Source: a virus
Strand: one strand, 5' to 3'
DNA length: 32,723 nucleotides
IMG/VR virus record: IMGVR_UViG_3300005532_000246
Location: 1-32,723 of that record
Below the pieces are notes generated by a model. The model saw only the letters and a list, made by a program, of their open reading frames with translations, had not been told where the DNA came from and ran no database searches. Below are positions 12,981 to 18,423 of the stretch, piece by piece; the first letter of the stretch is position 1; the number at the start of each line of letters is the position of its first letter. The translations under genes and the position numbers were made by a program.

Positions 12981-13372
12981 TGTGGTGCGGTCGTGTGCTC
13001 TCGCTTCGTATGGTGCGTTAGGTCAGTAGACGCGACTCAAGCACCACCTCCCTTCGCGCCTCCCTTGCGTTGAGTGTGAAGCCCTGACGCCTCGGACCGG
13101 CTCGCCGTGACGCAACTCACGGCTTCCGGGCGCGTTTCGACCCTTGCGGGGAATGCAAGCGAACCGGGCGGGTCGACCGTCAGCGTTTACACGCGCCAAC
13201 GGCCCTGCCTGCCGGCAGTCGTCAGAGGGCTCCCGGCTCGCTCCCCCAAAAGGAGAAGGGTGAGGGGACGGCCCACGGCTTCGCCGGTGAGCTTGTCCTC
13301 CTCCTCAACCCTGCCGAACAAACCGCGCCTCTTCGAGGCGGGGCACTGGGGATCGCCAGCGGCGGCCCTGGT
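12981..13372. other. intergenic region with orphan motif copy G
   Basis: No convincing gene is seen. A seventh start-associated motif lies at 13059-13088 on the minus strand (CAGGGCTTCAC, spacer, AAGGGAGG). It is followed only by an 8-codon frame from a GTG, so it may mark a decayed gene or a leader peptide. A 7-bp hairpin (13104-13123) precedes it. GCGTTTACAC at 13183-13192 also occurs inverted in the hairpin at 12722-12731. This region divides the leftward accessory block from the rightward structural block and should contain divergent promoters, but none is clear. Confidence 0.5.
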
Positions 13373-13951
13373 ATGGCGAACAGGTATCGGCTGCTGCGGA
13401 TTGTCTTCCAGTTCGCCTCCGATGTCAACCCTCCTTCGCCCGAAGATCCCCCGATCCCCCGATCACCAGAGGCCAACTTGTCCCACGATCCCATCCCCAC
13501 CCCTCCCAAGCAGCAGTGCGAGGGCATCTCCAAGAAGACCGGCGAACGCTGCCAGGCCTTCGCCGTACATGGGGAGCGCTTGTGTGCCGGACATGGGGGA
13601 AAGGGCTTCGGTGCAGACCCGGCAGCAGCCGCCAAGAAGTCGGCCCAGATCCGCTCCGGGCAAGCCGAGGCACGCAGGAGAGGGCCGAGGGACGTGTACG
13701 CGCAGGCGCTGGTCGACAACGCCGAGGCGCTGGTCGCCCGGCTGCTCGCGATTGCGCTCAAAGGCGAGGATGACGGCGCTGCTTTGCGTGCAATCGAGCA
13801 GCTGACGTCCCGTGTTCTGGGCAAGCCGAAGGAGACCGTCGAGACGCACGAGCGCCCGGACGAGCTCAAGAAGATCGCCGAGATGACGCCGCAGGAGCGG
13901 GATGCGCTCTGGCGCGAGTTGATGGCGAAGGGCGTGACGCTGGACGCCTGA
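13373..13951 (+). CDS. HGG-motif protein, putative terminase small subunit
   Basis: Protein of 192 residues from ATG 13373. A Cys/His segment C49, C60, C71 and H74 (CEGISKKTGERC, then CAGHGGKG) is the motif seen at the N-terminus of many phage proteins encoded just before the terminase and often annotated as small terminase subunits. A helical region follows (VDNAEALVARLLAIAL, RAIEQLTSRVLGKPKE) that would form the oligomeric ring. It is the first gene of the structural block, about 4.5 kb before the large subunit. The first 35 residues are proline-rich and uncertain; TTG 13478, preceded by AGAGG, is an alternative start. Confidence 0.62.
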   Translation: MANRYRLLRIVFQFASDVNPPSPEDPPIPRSPEANLSHDPIPTPPKQQCEGISKKTGERCQAFAVHGERLCAGHGGKGFGADPAAAAKKSAQIRSGQAEARRRGPRDVYAQALVDNAEALVARLLAIALKGEDDGAALRAIEQLTSRVLGKPKETVETHERPDELKKIAEMTPQERDALWRELMAKGVTLDA

Positions 13952-14006
13952 TCCGGCCGTGACACCCCAACCCCGTTTTCGTGACATCCCCCCGAAGGAG
14001 CGCCGA

Positions 14007-14228
14007 ATGGCCCTCACCGACGCCGAGCGCAAGGCGAAGCAGCGCGCGTACGAGCGCGGCTACGCACGGCAGCCGTGGGACGGCGGGGTCGTTCCATCGA
14101 CGAAGCTTGAGAAGGTCAGGCAGGCGGCCTGGTGTGAGGGGCTGTGGCGGTCGCACGCCGATACCGGGCTCTTCGACTGCCGGCCGAAGCCGGGGACGGC
14201 GATCCCGAAGAAGCACGCGCGGGCGTGA
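14007..14228 (+). CDS. hypothetical small protein
   Basis: Protein of 73 residues. The opening MALTDAERKAKQRAYERGYA is a basic helix often seen in small phage DNA-associated proteins. Single cysteines (WCEG, FDC) do not make a clear zinc site. ATG 14007 is chosen over the upstream GTG 13959 because GAAGGAG lies six bases before it. Function unknown. Confidence 0.62.
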   Translation: MALTDAERKAKQRAYERGYARQPWDGGVVPSTKLEKVRQAAWCEGLWRSHADTGLFDCRPKPGTAIPKKHARA

Positions 14229-14616
14229 CTACGTTGTGACCGCGTAGCGCCAGCCCGCACGGTTGAGCGGAGCAGGGCGCGGCCCTCAACTAGCCGAGTC
14301 GGGGACTCTGGCTCCATCCGTACACACGCGCGCGACCATCGCTCGCCGATCGCGTCGCGCCGGAGGGTCGCGAGCCACACACGCCGGGTCACAGTTGCCA
14401 CGTGCCACCCCCGCGCGGTCACAAGCGCGTCCGAGTCCCGGCCGCGCTGGTACCGAACCCGAACCATCCCCGGCTTCGCCTCCTTGTAACAAATTGTCAC
14501 AAAGGTGACCTCCCCGATTGACACTCCCAGGATTCGAACGCTGGGTGTCGCGGGCTTAGGAGCAGCGGACGGGGAGGCCGTCACTTCACCGAGTCCCACC
14601 CCCCTTTGGTGCGTGA
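14229..14616. promoter_or_regulatory. late-block control region
   Basis: About 390 bases without a gene. It contains two TTGTNACAA palindromes (14484-14502), a GGTGACC palindrome (14504-14510), a consensus TTGACA (14518-14523), an inverted repeat around TTCGAA (14520-14549) and the first of three GAGTCCCAC repeats (14591, 14632, 14641). No good -10 box is found 16-18 bases after the TTGACA, so the promoter position is uncertain. Confidence 0.5.
14484..14502. promoter_or_regulatory. tandem TTGTNACAA operator-like sites
   Basis: TTGTAACAA (14484-14492) and TTGTCACAA (14494-14502) are two palindromic nonamers exactly 10 bp apart, one helical turn, so two protein dimers could bind the same face. 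They lie just upstream of a TTGACA. The A/T-rich sites stand out from the surrounding GC-rich DNA. Confidence 0.55.
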
Positions 14617-14817
14617 ATGTCACAGGCCGCCGAGTCCCACGAGTCCCACTACATGGACAAGGTCGAGTTGTGGCGCAAGGAGGCGTTGGAGCTTCTGGGC
14701 TTCGACGAGCGGACGGCCGAGCATCTGGCGCTTCTGCGTTACTTGGATTTGGCGGCGGCGCGGCGGTTGCGGGCGGCGGGGGCGTCGCTGGAGCAGATCA
14801 GGAGGATTCTGGAGTGA
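14617..14817 (+). CDS. hypothetical helical protein
   Basis: Protein of 66 residues, mostly helical. LRYLDLAAARRLRAAGASLE then QIRRIL resembles a short HTH-like or coiled segment. The ESHESH N-terminus comes from the GAGTCCCAC repeat. The ATG at 14617 lacks a good ribosome site; a second ATG at 14653 (MDKVELWRKE) is an alternative. The stop overlaps the next start (TGATG). Confidence 0.55.
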   Translation: MSQAAESHESHYMDKVELWRKEALELLGFDERTAEHLALLRYLDLAAARRLRAAGASLEQIRRILE

Positions 14818-15026
14818 TGTGGCTGCTGCATCCGTTGGGCGGCCTTGGCTACCAGTTTTGGTCGGGGATCGGCTCGGACGTGTTTCTGCTGGCCCCGCTG
14901 GGGCTGCTGTGGCGGCGCTTCAACTGCCATGAGCCGCGCTGCCCGCGGCTGGTGTTTCGGGCGTCGCCGGACGATCCGGAGCACATGCTGTGCCGCCGGC
15001 ATCATCGGCGGGCGCTCGGGGGGTGA
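14817..15026 (+). CDS. small membrane protein with Cys/His tail
   Basis: Protein of 69 residues. The N-terminal 32 residues are hydrophobic (MWLLHPLGGLGYQFW, DVFLLAPLGLLW) and should form one membrane segment or hairpin. The tail has CHEPRC and CRRHH, a possible zinc site. ATG 14817 is preceded by AGGAGG at a slightly long distance and coupled to the upstream stop. A holin-type role cannot be excluded, but no endolysin lies nearby. Confidence 0.62.
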   Translation: MWLLHPLGGLGYQFWSGIGSDVFLLAPLGLLWRRFNCHEPRCPRLVFRASPDDPEHMLCRRHHRRALGG

Positions 15027-15029
15027 GCG

Positions 15030-15173
15030 GTGTTCTTCGTCGACGGGGATCTGGACGGGCGGCTGGTGGAGCGGCTGGCTTTGTCGGTGCTGCTCGAGCT
15101 TGAGCGGTACCTGGATCTGCATCGGCGGTTCGAGGAGTTCTACGACGCGCGCGAGCGCACCAAGGAGGGTTGA
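15030..15173 (+). CDS. hypothetical micro-protein
   Basis: Protein of 47 residues, probably one long amphipathic helix (RLVERLALSVLLELERYLDL then HRRFEEFYDARER). GTG 15030 follows the upstream stop by three bases and has a G-rich GGGGGG sequence before it. Its end carries the AAGGAGG ribosome site of the next gene. Not recognised. Confidence 0.55.
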   Translation: MFFVDGDLDGRLVERLALSVLLELERYLDLHRRFEEFYDARERTKEG

Positions 15174-15174
15174 G

Positions 15175-15348
15175 ATGGCGGGTGTTCCCGGCCGGGGCGC
15201 GCGGATCGCGGGCCAGGATTACGGCGCGAACGACAGCACGTCCGAGTGGAGCGATCTCGACCTGGGTTCGTCGGGTCTGACGGTGGAGAACTCGAAGGGC
15301 GGCGCGGGTCAGAACGACCAGGAGTCGGCGATCAAGGCGGGCCGCTAG
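15175..15348 (+). CDS. hypothetical Gly/Ser-rich small protein
   Basis: Protein of 57 residues, polar and probably unstructured (GANDSTSEWSDLDLGSSG, KGGAGQNDQES). ATG 15175 follows AAGGAGG at good distance. Its stop abuts the GTG of the next gene. It might be a small virion-associated peptide; no family is recognised. Confidence 0.6.
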   Translation: MAGVPGRGARIAGQDYGANDSTSEWSDLDLGSSGLTVENSKGGAGQNDQESAIKAGR

Positions 15349-15654
15349 GTGGCGACGAAGGTGTCGCTGGTGCTGGGCGAGGCGAACCTGCAGCATTTGA
15401 TCGTCGACTTCACTTGTGACGCGGCCTACCCGGCGGGCGGCTACCCGTTCCCGCCGTCCGGGGTCGGTCTGCGCGAGATCTACGGGGTCGACATCATCGG
15501 CAACCATCCGGGTGTCACCTGCTCGTACGCGGCCGGCAAGCTGAAGCTGTACGGGACCGGCTCCGCGAACCAGGCGGCGGCGACGGAGCTCGCGGCGAAC
15601 TCGACGGTGGTGTCCGCCTCGACGGTGCTGCGGCTGCTCGTCATCGGCCACTAG
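15349..15654 (+). CDS. hypothetical beta-rich protein
   Basis: Protein of 101 residues beginning MATKVSLVLGEANLQHLIVD. Alternating hydrophobic stretches (GKLKLYGTGSA, STVVSASTVLRLLVIGH) suggest a beta-sandwich of the kind found in minor capsid or decoration proteins. The GTG at 15349 abuts the preceding stop with a weak AAGG upstream. It is followed directly by the second copy of the promoter cassette. Confidence 0.6.
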   Translation: MATKVSLVLGEANLQHLIVDFTCDAAYPAGGYPFPPSGVGLREIYGVDIIGNHPGVTCSYAAGKLKLYGTGSANQAAATELAANSTVVSASTVLRLLVIGH

Positions 15655-15658
15655 GGCT

Positions 15659-15682
15659 CCCTCGGCTCGGCCCTCTACGGTG
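15659..15682 (+). promoter_or_regulatory. repeated promoter cassette, copy 2
   Basis: The block begins CCCTCGG and ends CTCTACGGTG, matching 9464-9487 with two mismatches in 24. It starts four bases after a TAG stop, and ATG 15691 lies nine bases after TACGGT (15676-15681). The next gene has no ribosome site, again suggesting leaderless transcription. Confidence 0.6.
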
Positions 15683-15690
15683 GGTCGCCG

Positions 15691-15903
15691 ATGGGTGAGC
15701 GGGTCGATCCTCTGGTGGTGAAGCGCTTCGGCGAGTTCCTGTCGCAGCTGCGGAACGGCAAGTCGTTCGTGCGCGACGGGTCGCCGCTCGAGCGGCCCGA
15801 GTTGCAGCCGGGCTTCGACCAGCTGCAGCACCACTTCGACCGGGCGCTTGTCTGGGCTGAAGAGATCAACGACATCCTGACGGGAGCGCTGCCATGGGAC
15901 TGA
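15691..15903 (+). CDS. hypothetical protein, probably leaderless
   Basis: Protein of 70 residues, helical (VDPLVVKRFGEFLSQLRNG, FDQLQHHFDRALVWAEEIND). Not recognised. It lies directly behind the TACGGT cassette and lacks a Shine-Dalgarno. Its end overlaps the next gene by ten bases. Confidence 0.62.
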   Translation: MGERVDPLVVKRFGEFLSQLRNGKSFVRDGSPLERPELQPGFDQLQHHFDRALVWAEEINDILTGALPWD

Positions 15904-16712
15904 CCGTTCGTTTGGGGCTACTGCTGGCGGCGCTGGTGGCGGTGCTGGTCACCGCCGGGTTCGTCGCCGGGGCTAGCTCCGACAGCACGTCGGCTGTGCC
16001 TGCCGAGACGATCTACGTCCGCAACGTGGCGCAGCAGTACATCAGCGACGCGACGATCAGGCGTGACATCCCCGCCTGGGAGCAGGCGGTCAACCATGAC
16101 TTCGCGCCGGTCTGGCACACCACCCATTACCGGCTGGTGTTCATCGGCCGCAGGCAGGCGCCCGCGGGTGCGCTGTCGGCGGTGTTCGTCACCAAAGGGC
16201 CGGTGAAGGGGGCGCTCGCCTACCACACGGTGACGGCGGGCGCCCCGCAGATCGTGGTGTACGCGGGCACCGCCGACTACTACGGCTACGACAACTCGGT
16301 CAGCTTCACGCACGAACTGTTCGAGCTCGCCGCCGACCCGATGATCTCGGTGACGAACCAGGGCTGGCCGTACGACTACATCTGGTATCCGCACCCGAAC
16401 GGGACGATCAACCGCGAGAGCCAGACGGAGGGGACGGTGTGGGCGCAGGAGGTCTGCGACCCCGTCGAGTCGGACAGCTACCGGATCGACGGCGTCAAGA
16501 TCAGCGACTTCGTCACCCCCGACTGGTTCAACGACGAGGTGAACGGTCCGTACGACCACATGGGCCTCGTGCAGCAGCCCTTCACGATCCTGCCCGGCGG
16601 CTACGCGCAGTTCTGGGACGGCATGAGTTGGAACCTCGTCGAGAACTTCCGCGGGGTCACGACCCCTGACGCGGCCGGGTTCTTGAAGGGCGAGTCCCGG
16701 GAGCGGCCCTGA
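15894..16712 (+). CDS. secreted/membrane-anchored metalloprotease-like protein
   Basis: Protein of 272 residues with an N-terminal hydrophobic stretch (LGLLLAALVAVLVTAGFVAG, about 7-26) after a short basic start, i.e. a signal peptide or anchor. The segment SFTHELFELAADP (about residues 140-152) carries an HExxE motif resembling the SHE-x2-E-x2-DP signature of putative zinc-dependent proteins found in phages and bacteria. The remainder is aromatic-rich and ends with a possible binding region (YAQFWDGMSWNLVENF). It could act at the cell envelope on entry or exit, or in superinfection exclusion. The catalytic role is unproven since the second His is replaced by Glu. Confidence 0.6.
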   Translation: MGLTVRLGLLLAALVAVLVTAGFVAGASSDSTSAVPAETIYVRNVAQQYISDATIRRDIPAWEQAVNHDFAPVWHTTHYRLVFIGRRQAPAGALSAVFVTKGPVKGALAYHTVTAGAPQIVVYAGTADYYGYDNSVSFTHELFELAADPMISVTNQGWPYDYIWYPHPNGTINRESQTEGTVWAQEVCDPVESDSYRIDGVKISDFVTPDWFNDEVNGPYDHMGLVQQPFTILPGGYAQFWDGMSWNLVENFRGVTTPDAAGFLKGESRERP

Positions 16713-16716
16713 GCAC

Positions 16717-17016
16717 ATGACTGGAAGCCTGCGCGGCGCGGTGCTGCTTGATCGCGCTGACACGAAGCGGATCACCCCGCGCTGCCAGTTCGACACGCGG
16801 GGGCTGCGGTGCGAGAAGCCCGCGGCCCTCGTGTTCCAGATCGACGCCGAGCACGGGATGCGGCTGGTTCCGTTCACGGGCGACACGCGCGGCACCGGGC
16901 CGTGCTTCTGCACCCAGCACGGCGCGCTGTTCGAGAAGAAGGCGTACCGGCGCCTGCGGCGGATGACGCGGCTCGCCGGCGCCGCCCCCACGATCAAGAC
17001 CAAGCGGAGGAACTAG
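16717..17016 (+). CDS. hypothetical zinc-finger-like protein
   Basis: Protein of 99 residues with CQFDTRGLRC and CFCTQH, an arrangement (C-x8-C, C-x-C-x2-H) that suggests one zinc site, and a basic C-terminus (KKAYRRLRRMTR, KTKRRN). ATG 16717 lies four bases after the previous stop. It is probably a nucleic-acid-associated protein; no family is recognised. Confidence 0.62.
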   Translation: MTGSLRGAVLLDRADTKRITPRCQFDTRGLRCEKPAALVFQIDAEHGMRLVPFTGDTRGTGPCFCTQHGALFEKKAYRRLRRMTRLAGAAPTIKTKRRN

Positions 17017-17433
17017 ATGGCGGTCACCAAGCTCGCACCGTACAAGGGCAGCTACCTCGGCGGCTACGCGGTGCGGGGTCGTCTGGCGACGAACGTCGCG
17101 ATCGGCATCGGCGCGACGCTGACGTTCGACGTCGACGTGTCCGACCTGGACAACCTCACTGTGCTCGTGCAGCAGTCGGGCGCGGCCAGCGGCGACATTA
17201 CCGTCACCGTCGCCGCGTTCGAGTTCGACGACGCGACGCCGTTCCCGCTCGGCCTTCCGCCGGCGCTGTCGTCCGGCCCCACCTACGACGGCTCCGCGAA
17301 CGTCAACTACCTCGCCCAGTTCGACGCGCGCGGAACGAAGACGGTGCGGGTCAGCGTGAAGAACAACAACGCCGCCGCCCAGACGCTCAAGTTCGTCGAC
17401 GCGTTCGGCGGCTTCACCGGCTCCAACTACTAG
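17017..17433 (+). CDS. putative capsid decoration-type protein
   Basis: Protein of 138 residues, almost wholly beta-rich and soluble (IGIGATLTFDVDVSDLDNL, ASGDITVTVAAFEFDD, TKTVRVSVKNNNAAAQTLKF). It resembles small jelly-roll or Ig-like virion proteins, but this is composition and pattern, not family recognition. A strong GCGGAGG lies before ATG 17017, consistent with high expression. It sits within the run of small genes before the terminase. Confidence 0.6.
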   Translation: MAVTKLAPYKGSYLGGYAVRGRLATNVAIGIGATLTFDVDVSDLDNLTVLVQQSGAASGDITVTVAAFEFDDATPFPLGLPPALSSGPTYDGSANVNYLAQFDARGTKTVRVSVKNNNAAAQTLKFVDAFGGFTGSNY

Positions 17434-17435
17434 AG

Positions 17436-17588
17436 ATGGCCGGGTCGGGTGCCTGGGCGTGGGCGGTGGTCGTCGCCTTCGCCTTGATGGCGCTCGAACT
17501 GCACCGCTTCGGCCTCTACGCCGACATCTGCCTGCAGTGCGGCGGCAAAGGCGACCACCGCGACGACTGTCCCCTCAAGGAGAAGTGA
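17436..17588 (+). CDS. membrane micro-protein with zinc-knuckle-like tail
   Basis: Protein of 50 residues. One clear membrane segment (GAWAWAVVVAFALMAL, about 5-20) is followed by CLQCGGKGDHRDDC, a C-x2-C-x4-H-x3-C pattern identical in spacing to CCHC zinc knuckles if H is the third ligand. ATG 17436 lies two bases after the upstream stop. It is the second small membrane-plus-Cys protein in this block. Function unknown. Confidence 0.6.
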   Translation: MAGSGAWAWAVVVAFALMALELHRFGLYADICLQCGGKGDHRDDCPLKEK

Positions 17589-17776
17589 TGGCACAAGGTC
17601 CCAACCCGAAAGGCAAGAGCCACGCCAGCCACGCCGTCCCGTCCCTGCACAAGCTGCCGGTGCGGTCGACGCCGAAGGTGAAGGCGCGGCCGAACACGGT
17701 TTCGCAGAAGGGGCCGAGCAGCGGCCTGACCACGAAGAAGTTCGGCGGCAACGTCCGCCCGCGCAACACCGACTGA
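17588..17776 (+). CDS. hypothetical basic small protein
   Basis: Protein of 62 residues, very basic and unstructured (NPKGKSHASHAVPSLHKLP, TTKKFGGNVRPRNTD). The ATG shares one base with the upstream stop (TGATG), and its own stop does the same with the next gene. AAGGAGAAG provides the ribosome site. A DNA-packaging or capsid-interior role is possible. Confidence 0.6.
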   Translation: MAQGPNPKGKSHASHAVPSLHKLPVRSTPKVKARPNTVSQKGPSSGLTTKKFGGNVRPRNTD

Positions 17777-17979
17777 TGGCGCGCCTGACCGCGAAGAAGC
17801 GGGACGCGCTCAAGTCCGACCAGTTCGCCGGGCCGGGCCGCTCGTTCCCGATCAACGACAAGGCGCACATCCGCGCCGCCAAGCGCGAGGAGAAGTTCGC
17901 CTCGCCTGCCACCCGCAAGAAGATCGACGCCGCCGCCAAGCGGGCCGGTGTCGGGACAACGAAGAAGAGGAGCAAGTAG
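17776..17979 (+). CDS. small basic protein with LTAKKR...FPI motif
   Basis: Protein of 67 residues. LTAKKRDALKSDQFAGPGRS followed by FPINDKAHIRAA matches a short motif widespread in phage head-gene regions, found alone or at the ends of larger head proteins. The rest is a basic helix (RKKIDAAAKRAGV). Its exact function is not established, but its neighbourhood is consistently head assembly. Confidence 0.72.
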   Translation: MARLTAKKRDALKSDQFAGPGRSFPINDKAHIRAAKREEKFASPATRKKIDAAAKRAGVGTTKKRSK

Positions 17980-18414
17980 ATGGCGATCAGCATCGAGAAG
18001 GCGGCCGAGCTCGGCTTCCACCTCGTCCACGAGGTCGAGGGCGAGATCGCGCGCATCGAGCGCGTGGTCGCCGCCGGCACGCAGGTGTTCGTCGGCGAGA
18101 CCGTTGAGGAGGCGCTCGGCGAGGTGCAGCGGTTCCTCGACCGCTTCCCCGGCGCCCCGAGCCACGTGTCGTCCCGCTCGGACGGCGTGATCGAGTCGCG
18201 CGATGTGCAGGAGGCGCAGTCGGCCTCCGTCGGCACGGCCGGCCCGTCCCCGGCCGCCGACGCCGAGGCACATGCCAAGGCTGACGCTTCGACCGACGGG
18301 GTGGACGCGAGCGGCCTCACGGCCGAGCAGCCGGGCGAGGTCGCAACCGGCCGCGTCGACGCCCCGGCTGAGCCGGAGGCACCGGCGGCGCCCGAGGGCA
18401 CCGTCCAGTCGTAG
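17980..18414 (+). CDS. hypothetical protein with disordered acidic tail
   Basis: Protein of 144 residues. The first 55 residues are a structured helical part (AAELGFHLVHEVEGEIARIE then RVVAAG). The rest (about 60-144) is Ala/Pro/Glu/Asp-rich and disordered. ATG 17980 follows GAGGAGCAAG. It ends nine bases before the terminase start. No recognised family. Confidence 0.62.
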   Translation: MAISIEKAAELGFHLVHEVEGEIARIERVVAAGTQVFVGETVEEALGEVQRFLDRFPGAPSHVSSRSDGVIESRDVQEAQSASVGTAGPSPAADAEAHAKADASTDGVDASGLTAEQPGEVATGRVDAPAEPEAPAAPEGTVQS

Positions 18415-18423
18415 CAAGCGAAG

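Noticed and set aside
13107-13805. Plus-strand frame overlapping the HGG-motif gene, with AAAAGGAGAAGG before an internal GTG
   Set aside because: Its second half is a shifted reading of the HGG gene and has random-looking composition. The upstream part shows no recognised motif, although a short gene or frameshift there cannot be excluded.
14518-14580. A functional tRNA gene on the minus strand
   Set aside because: The T-arm has an extra base, and the anticodon and acceptor stems do not pair.
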